DNA of 64,000 bases from Hymenobacter psychrotolerans DSM 18569 (GTDB lineage Bacteria > Bacteroidota > Bacteroidia > Cytophagales > Hymenobacteraceae). The notes under the pieces are model-generated. The model was not told the DNA's origin and did not search any database. It was given only the letters and a program-made list of their open reading frames with translations. The DNA lies in assembly GCF_900142395.1 (NCBI RefSeq), contig NZ_FRAS01000009.1, positions 99,034 to 163,033 of the forward strand. Reading direction: 5' to 3'. A program made the position numbers and the translations under genes. Positions 8,572 through 17,000 of the stretch are shown here, piece after piece (the stretch's first letter is position 1; each line of letters begins with the position of its first letter).

Positions 8572-9786
8572 ATGCTCAAGCTACCTATTTACCTCGACAA
8601 CAACGCTACTACGCCCCTCGACCCGCGTGTGTTGGAGGCAATGATGCCCTACCTGACCGAGGTATTCGGCAACGCAGCCTCGCGCAACCACCCGTTTGGT
8701 TGGGCGGCCGAAGAAGCTGTAGACTATGCCCGCGAGCAGATTGCCGGCCTTATCAACTGCGACCCTAAAGAAATCATCTTCACTTCCGGTGCCACCGAAT
8801 CCGACAACCTGGGCATCAAAGGGGTGTTTGAGATGTACTCGCAGAAGGGCAACCACATCATCACGGCCACGACGGAGCACAAAGCCGTGCTCGACACCTG
8901 CAAGCACATCGAGAAGCTGGGTGGCCGCGTAACCTACCTGCCCGTTAACGCGGAAGGCCTCATCAGCCTGGAAGAGCTGGAAGCTGCCATGACCCCGGAA
9001 ACCATCTTGGTGACCATCATGTACGGCAACAACGAAACCGGCACCATTCAGCCCATTCGCGAAATTGCTGCCATTGCCCACAAGCATGGCGCTCTGTTCA
9101 TGACGGATGGCACCCAGGCCGTAGGCAAGATTCCGGTAGACGTACTAGCCGACGGCATCGACCTGATGGCCTTCACGGCTCACAAGATGTACGGCCCTAA
9201 AGGCGTAGGTGCTCTGTATGTGCGCCGCAAAAACCCACGTGTGAAAGTAACCGCCCAGATGGACGGCGGCGGACACGAGCGGGGCATGCGTTCCGGTACC
9301 CTGAACGTGCCCGGCATTGTGGGCCTCGGGAAAGCCTGCGAGCTGGCCAAACAGGACATGGCCGCTGACACGGCCCGCCTGAGCGCCATGCGCGACCGGC
9401 TGGAGAAAGAGCTGCTGACTCTGGAAGAAAGCTACGTAAACGGCTCGGTGGAGCACCGCCTGCCCCACGTGGCCAATATCAGCTTCAAGTACGTGGAAGG
9501 CGAAGGCCTGATGATGGGCGTGAAAGACCTGGCCGTATCGTCCGGCTCGGCTTGTACGTCCGCCTCTCTGGAGCCTTCGTACGTACTTAAGGCCCTGGGC
9601 CTGAGCGACGACCTCGCCCACAGCTCCCTGCGCTTCGGCCTGAGCCGCTTCACCACCGACGAGCAGATCGACTACGCCATCAACCACGTGAAGGAGGCCG
9701 TAACGAAGCTGCGTGAAATGTCGCCGCTGTGGGAGATGTTCAAGGAAGGCATCGACCTCAACTCGATTGAGTGGGCGGAGCATTAA
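8572..9786 (+). CDS. iscS: Cysteine desulfurase IscS
   Basis: IscS is a PLP enzyme that removes sulfur from L-cysteine and passes the persulfide to IscU for Fe-S cluster assembly and to tRNA thiolation. The 404-residue protein has the cofactor lysine at K205 in [10 protein letters not shown] and the persulfide cysteine C328 in [10 protein letters not shown], positions nearly identical to E. coli IscS (K206, C328). The N-terminus [14 protein letters not shown] is classical. It is the first gene of a plus-strand group iscS-iscU-unknown-iscA. The group lacks iscR, hscA/hscB and fdx, so regulation and chaperone help must come from elsewhere. Confidence 0.95.
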   Translation: MLKLPIYLDNNATTPLDPRVLEAMMPYLTEVFGNAASRNHPFGWAAEEAVDYAREQIAGLINCDPKEIIFTSGATESDNLGIKGVFEMYSQKGNHIITATTEHKAVLDTCKHIEKLGGRVTYLPVNAEGLISLEELEAAMTPETILVTIMYGNNETGTIQPIREIAAIAHKHGALFMTDGTQAVGKIPVDVLADGIDLMAFTAHKMYGPKGVGALYVRRKNPRVKVTAQMDGGGHERGMRSGTLNVPGIVGLGKACELAKQDMAADTARLSAMRDRLEKELLTLEESYVNGSVEHRLPHVANISFKYVEGEGLMMGVKDLAVSSGSACTSASLEPSYVLKALGLSDDLAHSSLRFGLSRFTTDEQIDYAINHVKEAVTKLREMSPLWEMFKEGIDLNSIEWAEH

Positions 9787-9882
9787 TCGGTTAGAGCTCA
9801 GAAGGGAGAACCAAGAAGTTAGTTTGGCTGCTCGTTCTGAGTTCTGAGTTCTAAAATCTGACATCTAAATTTCAATAAAGCC

Positions 9883-10299
9883 ATGGCTTACTCCGATAAG
9901 GTAATCGACCATTACAGCAACCCCCGCAACGTGGGCACGCTGGACAAAAGCAAAAAAAACGTAGGTACCGGCCTGGTAGGCGCGCCTGAGTGCGGCGACG
10001 TAATGCGTCTGCAGATTGAGGTAGACGAAACCACCAACACCATCACCGACGCCAAATTCAAAACCTTCGGCTGCGGCTCGGCTATTGCCTCCTCGTCGTT
10101 GGCGACGGAGTGGCTGAAGGGCAAGACCGTGGACGAGGCCCTGGCCATCGACAACATGGAAATTGTGGAAGAGCTGGCGCTGCCGCCCGTGAAAATCCAC
10201 TGCTCGGTGCTGGCTGAAGACGCCATCAAATCGGCCATCAACGACTACCGCGTGAAAAACGGAATGCCGGAGCTGGAAATGGCGAAGTCGCACCACTAG
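9883..10299 (+). CDS. iscU: Fe-S cluster scaffold IscU
   Basis: IscU is the scaffold on which [2Fe-2S] clusters are built from IscS sulfur. The 138-residue protein has the three ligand cysteines C37 (GAPECGDVM), C64 (FGCGSAIA) and C107 with H106, and the Hsp70-recognition motif LPPVKIHC (100-107), which distinguishes IscU from SufU. The start at 9883 gives the usual MAYSDKVIDHY N-terminus. It is 96 bases downstream of iscS. The LPPVK motif implies an HscA/DnaK partner although no such gene is in the window. Confidence 0.95.
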   Translation: MAYSDKVIDHYSNPRNVGTLDKSKKNVGTGLVGAPECGDVMRLQIEVDETTNTITDAKFKTFGCGSAIASSSLATEWLKGKTVDEALAIDNMEIVEELALPPVKIHCSVLAEDAIKSAINDYRVKNGMPELEMAKSHH

Positions 10300-10448
10300 C
10301 CAGGACTGAATGAGCGAGTGAGCGAATGAGTGCTGTCCGTGGCACTTTATTCGCTCACTCGTTTATTGTGTAAAAGGATGAGCAGGAGTCGTACAGCATA
10401 CAACACCTATTTGCTCATCTACTCATTCAACCATTCACCCATTGCCCC

Positions 10449-10859
10449 ATGGACGTTACGCCCTCCGACGTACACGTAGAAAGTGCCCGGATTCAGCGAC
10501 AGATAGAAGACTATCTGGGGCTGGGCCCGGGCAATTTGCTGTTTGAGTTCCGGCAGCTGGATGGCCAGACCCGCCTGGACCTCATTACAGTGAATCCGCG
10601 CCACCAGCAGAGCTTCCTGTTTCGCTACGAAATGGGCCACGACAAGCTGGACGCCTTGCGCAAGATGCAGGCCTACGTGCAGCGCTACCGCGACGAGGAA
10701 AGCTCCTACACCATTCAGTGGCGTGCCCGCGGCGACAAAGAGCTGCAAACGTCCTACTTCCGGGCGCACAACGTGTACGAGGCGCTCGACAAGCTGTACT
10801 ATGGCCGCGACCTGAGCACCATTACGGTATTCAGCGTGGTGCTGAACCCCAGTTCCTGA
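10449..10859 (+). CDS. Uncharacterised 136-residue protein within the isc group
   Basis: I do not recognise this family. The 136-residue protein has no signal peptide or membrane segment and no cysteine, so it is unlikely to bind a cluster itself. It is rich in aromatic and charged residues with a likely beta-alpha fold (FEFRQLDGQTRLDLITV, then the helix LDALRKMQAYVQRYRDE) and ends in TITVFSVVLNPSS. It starts at an ATG after a 149-base spacer rich in short GAGTGA/TCACTC inverted units and is followed by its own terminator (10885-10916), which separates it from iscA. Its position between iscU and iscA hints at a link to Fe-S metabolism, but that is inference. Confidence 0.75.
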   Translation: MDVTPSDVHVESARIQRQIEDYLGLGPGNLLFEFRQLDGQTRLDLITVNPRHQQSFLFRYEMGHDKLDALRKMQAYVQRYRDEESSYTIQWRARGDKELQTSYFRAHNVYEALDKLYYGRDLSTITVFSVVLNPSS

Positions 10860-10884
10860 CGCCGGCCGGTAGCCAGAAGCACCG

Positions 10885-10916
10885 AAACGGAAGTGCAGAC
10901 TGCGCTTCCGTTTTTT
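10885..10916 (+). terminator. Intrinsic terminator before iscA
   Basis: AACGGAAG and GCAG pair with CTGC and CTTCCGTT around a short loop, followed by six Ts. It should end transcription from the upstream gene, so iscA probably depends on its own promoter. Confidence 0.85.
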
Positions 10917-10970
10917 CTGCGGGGTGAAATTTTGCTGGCAGCTTTTTAGATTCTTTCTGAACAAGCAGCG

Positions 10971-10978
10971 TACCTTTG
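10971..10978 (+). promoter_or_regulatory. -7 promoter element of iscA
   Basis: TACCTTTG is a perfect -7 box after the upstream terminator and 76 bases before the iscA ATG, implying a leader of roughly 70 bases. Confidence 0.6.
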
Positions 10979-11054
10979 GTGTTCTGCTTTTTGACAACCT
11001 GCTACGGTGGCCTCTCTGGCCGCAGCAGCGGGGTTAGCCTAGCCTCTCCTTCCC

Positions 11055-11381
11055 ATGATTACTGTTTCTGATAAAGCCAAAGAGAAAGTAGAAAAGCTCA
11101 TGCGCGACGCAGAGCTGGATGCCACGTACCGCCTGCGCGCTTCGGTAGCGGGTGGTGGCTGCTCGGGCCTTAGCTACAAGCTCGACTTCGACAACGAGGT
11201 GAAGCCCATGGACCAGGAATTCGAGGACAAGGGTGTGCGCGTGGTAGTGGATATGAAAAGCTTCCTCTACCTGGCCGGCACCGAGCTGGACTTCTCCGAC
11301 GGTCTGAACGGCAAAGGCTTCTACTTCGATAACCCTAACGCCTCCCGTACCTGCGGTTGCGGCGAGAGTTTCTCGGTATAA
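11055..11381 (+). CDS. iscA: A-type Fe-S carrier protein IscA/ErpA
   Basis: A-type proteins carry iron or [2Fe-2S]/[4Fe-4S] clusters from the scaffold to target enzymes. The 108-residue protein has the three conserved cysteines C36 (GGGCSGLSY), C100 and C102 (TCGCGESF), and normal family length. It cannot be decided by eye whether it is closer to IscA, ErpA or SufA, so the symbol is tentative. It follows its own -7 box and is closed by a bidirectional terminator shared with the convergent T9SS cargo gene. Confidence 0.92.
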   Translation: MITVSDKAKEKVEKLMRDAELDATYRLRASVAGGGCSGLSYKLDFDNEVKPMDQEFEDKGVRVVVDMKSFLYLAGTELDFSDGLNGKGFYFDNPNASRTCGCGESFSV

Positions 11382-11426
11382 CCATTGCACTGCCTATACG
11401 GGGCTCCTGCCTCGTAGCAATTAAAA

Positions 11427-11462
11427 GAAAAGGCCGCTACCCGGTTGGATAGCGGCCTTTTC
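11427..11462. terminator. Bidirectional terminator between iscA and T9SS cargo gene
   Basis: The stem GAAAAGGCCGCTA pairs with TAGCGGCCTTTTC around an 11-base loop, giving T-rich tails on both strands. It lies between the convergent iscA gene (stop 11381) and the minus-strand gene ending at 11483. Confidence 0.9.
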
Positions 11463-11482
11463 TTTGCTTGAAAGCACTCAGG

Positions 11483-12709
11483 CTACATCTCGCGCAGGAA
11501 GCGCTGAACCTGACGCCCGCTGGCAGTCTGTAGTTCCAGGAAGTAGGCCCCGGCCTGAAGCGCCCGCACGTCAATCGTGCTGCCGCCGCTCGACTCGCCC
11601 GACTGCAGCGCCTGGCCCAGGGCGTTCAGAATGCGGTAGCGCACGGCACCCAGTTCAGGAGCCAGCACCACGCTGCCGGTGGTCGGGTTCGGGTAGAATG
11701 CAGCGGCCTTGCTGCCTGATTTCACAGCCACCACCGGGGAGAAGGTTTCGGTGCCGTCGGTATCGGTCTGGCGCAGGCGGTAGTAGCTCACGCCGGCCAG
11801 AGGACGGGCGTCAAGCCACTCGTAGCTACGTGCCTGCGTGGTGGTGCCGTGGCCGGCAATGCGGGCAATGGTTTCAAACTTATCAGAGCTGGCACCACGC
11901 TGCACCTCGAAGCCGGCATTGTCCTTCTCAGAGGCCGTAGACCAGCGTACCTGTGTGCCTTTGGCAGTAGCGTCAGCCGTAAAGCTTTTCAGCTCTACAG
12001 GCAGCGGCGAGTTGCTGCCTATCGTTATGTCATCAATAGCCCACAATTCGTTTGGGCCACTATTCGCTACAATGTATACTCGTACCTGGGAAGTGCCACC
12101 CGGAAGATTGATACGAACATTGCTGAACCCGTCACCGGTATAGTCCCGGCCATTGCCAGCATTGCCGGGCTGAATGATGGCAGGATTATTATCTCCATCG
12201 TAGCCTACTGTGGTTGCTGTTTCACTGCTAAAATTCCAGGTGCTGTTGTTGCGCCCGTTAATTCTCGCGGTATAATAATACGTAGGCGAGTTATTGACGC
12301 TCACATACACTTGAACCTGATCCACGTCGTCCAGGCCGTTGCCTCTTCCGTTGAGTGAGAATGCTCCTACCCGCAACTGTATGTAATTGCCAGTGAAGTT
12401 TGTGAAGTAGCGCGGACGCAGCAGCACCGATTCCGTTGCGTCCGTTACTGCCCATGAACTGCCGGGAGAGGTATACACGTTGGCACTGGCAGGCTGGTCA
12501 CTGGCTGACGTAGGAGTGCTACGCAGGGTAGGCTCACCATCATAGCCCAACTCACCGGTTGTGGTGTTGTTATTGGATCCATTGAACCCCTGCACGGCGG
12601 TGGTAGACTGAGCCTGCGAAGCAAGGGTACCGGCACTCAGTGTAGCTGCGAGAAGCAGGGTGCGAGAAAACACACTGAGTCGGGAAAAGGGTGCGTAAAT
12701 ACGTTGCAT
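11483..12709 (-). CDS. T9SS type A sorting-domain secreted protein (408 aa)
   Basis: A secreted surface protein: signal peptide about 1-34 (ending LASQAQ), an Asn/Ser/Thr-rich beta domain of unknown type (35-230) with a closing WAIDDITIG strand seen in discoidin- or jelly-roll-like domains, then an immunoglobulin/fibronectin-like linker starting LPVELKSFTA and containing WSTASEKDNAGFEVQR, and a C-terminal sorting domain (about 330-408) with FYPNPTTGSV and a final basic strand. The LPVELxSF linker is typical of T9SS cargo in Cytophagales and is repeated in the two larger proteins downstream. The cargo function is not known. Confidence 0.85.
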   Translation of the reverse strand: MQRIYAPFSRLSVFSRTLLLAATLSAGTLASQAQSTTAVQGFNGSNNNTTTGELGYDGEPTLRSTPTSASDQPASANVYTSPGSSWAVTDATESVLLRPRYFTNFTGNYIQLRVGAFSLNGRGNGLDDVDQVQVYVSVNNSPTYYYTARINGRNNSTWNFSSETATTVGYDGDNNPAIIQPGNAGNGRDYTGDGFSNVRINLPGGTSQVRVYIVANSGPNELWAIDDITIGSNSPLPVELKSFTADATAKGTQVRWSTASEKDNAGFEVQRGASSDKFETIARIAGHGTTTQARSYEWLDARPLAGVSYYRLRQTDTDGTETFSPVVAVKSGSKAAAFYPNPTTGSVVLAPELGAVRYRILNALGQALQSGESSGGSTIDVRALQAGAYFLELQTASGRQVQRFLREM

Positions 12710-12984
12710 GATGGTAGGAGGTTGGCTAATTTTTTATAAATAAAGTCAAATAATTCGTATATCCGATTACTGCTACTATTCCTATTTCTACATGCAATAG
12801 CATTCTGCTACTCAGCAAGCCCCTCAGCCGCAGCCGCCGTACAGTTGAGCTCCTTAACCTCAGCGACATAGCACACCCCATGCAGCCCGCTCGTGGCGGC
12901 AGCACCTTGGAAACATACCAACCGGTTGCCTCCTCCCCGCCCGGTGCCCCGCGCCCTGCGCCCCACCCGGAAGTCCGGTGCGCA
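12710..12984. other. Gene-free spacer upstream of a T9SS gene
   Basis: AT-rich sequence next to the start of the minus-strand T9SS gene (where its promoter must be, though I see no good TAnnTTTG box) gives way to GC-rich sequence running into the tandem array at 12985. The short frames here have no recognisable features. Confidence 0.5.
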
Positions 12985-13152
12985 CCGGTGGAAACGCAAC
13001 ACGCACGGGTGGAAACGCAACACACACAGGTGGAAGTGACGCGCGCATGGGTGGAAACGTAGCGCGCATGGGTGGAAATGGCGCGCGCACGGGTGGAAAT
13101 GGAATCCGCACGGGTGGAAATGGAATCCGCACGGGTGGAAATGGAATCCGCA
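12985..13152. repeat. 21-bp tandem array, 8 units
   Basis: Eight units of exactly 21 bases (starts 12985, 13006, 13027, 13048, 13069, 13090, 13111, 13132) share a GGTGGAA core. The last three units are identical and the left units have diverged, especially in the GCRCGCRCA half. A partial ninth unit follows. Because 21 is a multiple of three, frames stay open on both strands and would encode heptapeptides (RTGGNGI on plus, RIPFPPV on minus); I see no sign that either is a real gene. The array ends 82 bases before the start of the plus-strand gene at 13235. There are no unique spacers, so this is not a CRISPR array. Confidence 0.9.
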
Positions 13153-13234
13153 CGCAGGAAAATGCGCGGGGTATGGCGGCGCTTCGATTAAGTGAGTACC
13201 TTATCCGCGTGTTATTTTCACTTTACCTTATTCC

Positions 13235-13933
13235 ATGAAAAACGATTTGATTGAGGCGCGCCTGCGGCGCGACACCACCCTGCTCGCCTTCCTGACCGAG
13301 CAGAAAGCGCAGTACGCCGACGTGGAGGACGATGTAGCGCCCCTGCGCACCCAGCTACAGCAGACCCTGGAGCAGGCCCAAACCTTCGCCGATGAGGTGC
13401 TGGCCGCCGACTCCGACGCCAACACCACCCACAAGCGCGGCAGCCGCAGCCAGCTCACGGCCCTGCTCAAGCGCCTGGCCGTGGCCGTGCGCGCCGAAGC
13501 CACCGCCACCAACGACACCCGCCTGCTGGCCCTGGCCGGCCGGCCCGGCCAGCTGGCCAAGCTCACCGAAACCTCGTTTCAGGAGGAAGCGCGCCGCCTG
13601 CTGAGCCTGGCCCCCGAGCGGAGCGCGGGCCTGAGCAAGCGCCGCTTCCTGCCCGAGCACTACCAGCAGGCCCAGAAGCTGCTCCAGGAGTTTCGGGCCA
13701 CGGCCACCGAAGGCCGCATCAACGACACGGCCGGGGCCGCCGGCCGCAGCGGCCTCGAACGCCTCATCAAGGAAACCAGCCGCCTGGGGGCGCGCATCGC
13801 GGCGCTGCTGGCCGTGTACCAGGCCGATGAGCCCGAGTTCTGGGCGGCCTTCCAGGGGGCGGCCCGCGTGGTGCGGCGCGGCGGCCAGCCGGGCACCGGC
13901 ACTGCTACCCCGCCCCCCGGCCCGGCCCAGTAG
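13235..13933 (+). CDS. Uncharacterised helical protein (232 aa)
   Basis: I do not recognise a named family. The 232-residue protein is almost entirely predicted helix, rich in Ala, Leu, Arg, Glu and Gln, with no signal peptide; residues about 35-60 (VAPLRTQLQQTLEQAQTF) look like a coiled coil, and the C-terminus is a Gly/Pro-rich tail (GTGTATPPPGPAQ). It is a single gene between a tandem array upstream and a strong bidirectional terminator downstream. The start at 13235 begins MKNDLIEARLRRDTTLLAF and is preceded by an AT-rich stretch with TACCTTAT, a weak -7 resemblance. Confidence 0.7.
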   Translation: MKNDLIEARLRRDTTLLAFLTEQKAQYADVEDDVAPLRTQLQQTLEQAQTFADEVLAADSDANTTHKRGSRSQLTALLKRLAVAVRAEATATNDTRLLALAGRPGQLAKLTETSFQEEARRLLSLAPERSAGLSKRRFLPEHYQQAQKLLQEFRATATEGRINDTAGAAGRSGLERLIKETSRLGARIAALLAVYQADEPEFWAAFQGAARVVRRGGQPGTGTATPPPGPAQ

Positions 13934-13962
13934 CGCCTTCGGCCTTGGCTGAGCGGCACACA

Positions 13963-13999
13963 AAAAAAGCCTCTTCCACTGAGTGGAAGAGGCTTTTTT
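13963..13999. terminator. Bidirectional terminator
   Basis: AAAAAAGCCTCTTCCAC pairs with GTGGAAGAGGCTTTTTT around a three-base loop. It lies between the convergent genes ending at 13933 (plus) and 14035 (minus) and has a T run on each strand. Confidence 0.92.
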
Positions 14000-14034
14000 G
14001 CTAGGGCTGAGGCGGGCCGGCGTGGGCCGGGGGC

Positions 14035-17000
14035 TTAGTCCAGCTTGGTGAACTTGCGAACAGTGCGGCCGGCAGCGGAGGTTACTTCCAGCTGGTAGAG
14101 GCCGGCCGGCAGCTTCGCTACATCGAGGGTGGCGGTGCCGGTGGGGGCCTGCCCTTCCAGCACTACGCTACCCACCGTGCTGATGACGCGGTAGGTAGCG
14201 GCCGTAGCGGGCGCTACCAGCGTCAGGGAGGCGCGGGTGGGGTTCGGGTACAGGGCCAGCTCCTTGCCGGGCGCTACCGTCACGACGGGCGAGAACGTGG
14301 CTTTGCCGTTGGTATCGAGCTGGCGCAGGCGGTAGTACGCAAGGCCGGCCAGCGGCTGACGGTCCACGATGCGGTAGTCGTGGCGGCGGGTGGTGGTGCC
14401 GTGCCCTTCTACGCTCTCCAGGGTGCTAAAGGCCTTGCCATCGGCGGAGCGCTGCACTTCAAAGCGGGCGTTGTCTTTCTCCGAAGCCGTGGCCCAGGCC
14501 ACGTTCACTACTTCGCGCTGCCGCTCCGCCGTGAAGCTGATGAGCGTGACGGGCAGCGGGTTGGTGCCGGGCGTCTGGTTGCCGAGCGTGAAGATGTTCT
14601 GCAGGTTGAAGTCAGCGGCAAACGCGTCGGAGATGATGGCTCCCGTGGGGTTGCCGGTACCGCCGCTGCTCTGGCCCCGGTCTTCGTACGGCGCCCCGTT
14701 CACGGAGCGCAGCACCCGCAGGAACGAAGGGTCATTCACCCCGTCGTCGGTGCCGTAGGTGAGCGTGACCTGAGCCGCCGTGACGGCCGCCGTGCCCGAG
14801 AGGCGACTGAGCGTATAGTAGCGCACGGCCGAGCGGCGCGTGATGTTGGCCGGCAGCCCGAAGTCCGGCGACACGCCATTGATAACCTCCATCTGGTAAA
14901 TGGCTGTGCCGGTCTGGCTCACGTTGAGCGTGAAGGGCCGGACAATGCCATCTTTGCCGATGGGGAACGTGCGGTTGGTGTTGCCGTCATACTCCCAGGC
15001 CAGCGGGCCATCCACGAAGCTCGTGGCCGTGATGGTAGGCGTGGCCGGCACAATGGCAGCAGAAGAGCGCAGCGTCAGCAGGTTGGCGGTAGTCGTGAGC
15101 AGGCGGCCCTGGGTCAGGAGCAGCGCACTCTCCACCGTGGTCATGCCCAGCACGGCTACGGCCTCGGAAGCCGAGGGCAGGTTCACTTCTACATCGTAGT
15201 AGTTGCCGGCGCGTAGCGCAAACTGCTCATCAACGAAGCGCGGGCGGCCTACTACGGCACCCCAGCCGCTGCCCACCCGGATACCGTCAACCACCAGGTT
15301 CTGGTTGTTGGAGTTCTGGCGCAGCACGATTGAGGTGATAATTTCCTCCGTAGTGGAAGTGCTGTTGAAAGTGATGGGGAAATCGGCCACTTGCGGCACG
15401 GTGGGTTCCACGACAGGCGTGTTCTGGTCGAGCACGTAGAGGCGCAGCACGTCGTCGCTGGTGCCCGGGTTGCGGGTGTAGCGAATCACGACGGTGTAGG
15501 TCTGGCCGTAGGCGTACGCCAGCGGGCCGCTGCCATCGGCCGCGTAATTGATCCGGTTAGCATCGCCACCCGTGCTACCGGCGAAGCTCACCCCGATGTT
15601 GTAGCCGGGGCCGCTGGCGTTGGCGCGGAAGTGAACACGGCCCCGATATGCTCCGTCGGCGGCGCCCGAAAGGCTGACGTAGTAGTCGTTATCGTTGCCG
15701 ATACCGTTGGCGCCCACGTTCACGAGGAATGAGGCGTAGAGCGTACCGGCCGTGAGCGAGGGCGAGAACGTGCGGCGCACATCCTGGCCGTCGGCGTCGA
15801 GCTTGGCGGCCGTGCCCAGGCTGGGCGTACCGTACTGGCTGGCGCTCAGGGTCAGGTTATCGGTCTGGATGGCGTTGGTGGTGGTGTTGTTCAGAGCCGT
15901 CCAGTTGCCGGTGCCGGTGAGCGTGGTGCCCAGCGGGTAGTCGAAGGCCTCTTCCATGTACAGCTCGCCGGGGCCGGTGGTAGCTACCGGAGCGCTGGTG
16001 GTAGCGTCGTTGTTGGCGGTGAGGTTGGTGAGGTAGTTGGTGTTGCCGCCAGTACCGTTGTACTCATACAGGCGGAAGTAGTACGTCACGCCGGGCGTCA
16101 GGCCGGTCACCGTCACGCCGGGGGTATTGGCCGGGCTGCGCAGCACCACGTAGTTCTGGCTCCCGATTTCGCTGCCGGCCCCAAAGGCGGGGCTGGCCGT
16201 GTAGGCAATACCATCAATCGGGTCGGCGGTGATGGGCGTTGCCTGCCGCACGACCAGCAGGCGGCCGCTGCCGTCGCCGGACGTCACGTTCACGCGGATG
16301 GACGTGCTGGTGACAGCTCCAAAGGTGATAACTCCCACCGAGGTGGGCTCGGCGGCCAGAGAAGCCGGAGCCGCTACCGTGCCCGACAAGGCTACCGAAG
16401 CCGAGAAGCCACCGCTGACGTTGGTGACGCTGCCCGCGCTGTAGCTGCCGGCCGCAATTGTGTTGCGCAGGCGCACATAGATAGTCTGGTTGACGTTGCC
16501 GCTGCTGCGGGCCACCGTCAGCGACGAGGTGTAGGTGCCGGCGGCGGCCGTGGCTACCTCGTAGCCGTTGGGGGCCGTTACCACCACATCGGCCAGGAGG
16601 CCGGAGCCGGTGAGCAGGTAGCTCTGGGCAGCCGAGTTCTGGCCCACGGTAGCCGTGAAGCCGGCCAGGGCGTTCGGGGCGGCCTGCAGGCCGGGAGCCG
16701 GATTGACGGTTCCGCTGAGGGCTATCTGCACCGGAGCCGCTACGCTGGCCGAGTTGTTGTCGAGGTTGCCGGTGAAGGTACCCTGGTTTACGCCGGTCAG
16801 GCGCACGTAGATGGTGGTAGTGGCCACGTTGCCGCTGGCGTTGGTAGGCAGCGTAAACGAGTTGGTGTATGGACCGCCGGCCACGGTAGCGGCTTCAAAG
16901 CCAGCCGGCGTCGATACAACGATGCCGGCATTGCCGAGGCCGTCGCCGCGCACGGTGTAGGTCTGGGTGGCCGAGGGCGTGCCCTGCGTGGTGGTAAAAC

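Noticed and set aside
10300..10448. Low-complexity GAGTGA/TCACTC spacer before the unknown isc-group gene as a mobile element
   Set aside because: The inverted units are short and imperfect, with no target-site duplication. A similar pyrimidine-rich spacer precedes the DUF423 gene, so it looks like a normal spacer type in this genome.
12985..13152. CRISPR array
   Set aside because: Repeat units are contiguous, with no unique spacers of constant length, and there are no cas genes nearby.
12860..13153. Minus-strand frame encoding RIPFPPV repeats across the 21-bp array
   Set aside because: Open only because the period is divisible by three; there is no promoter or signal, the plus strand is equally open, and units vary without sparing codon third positions.
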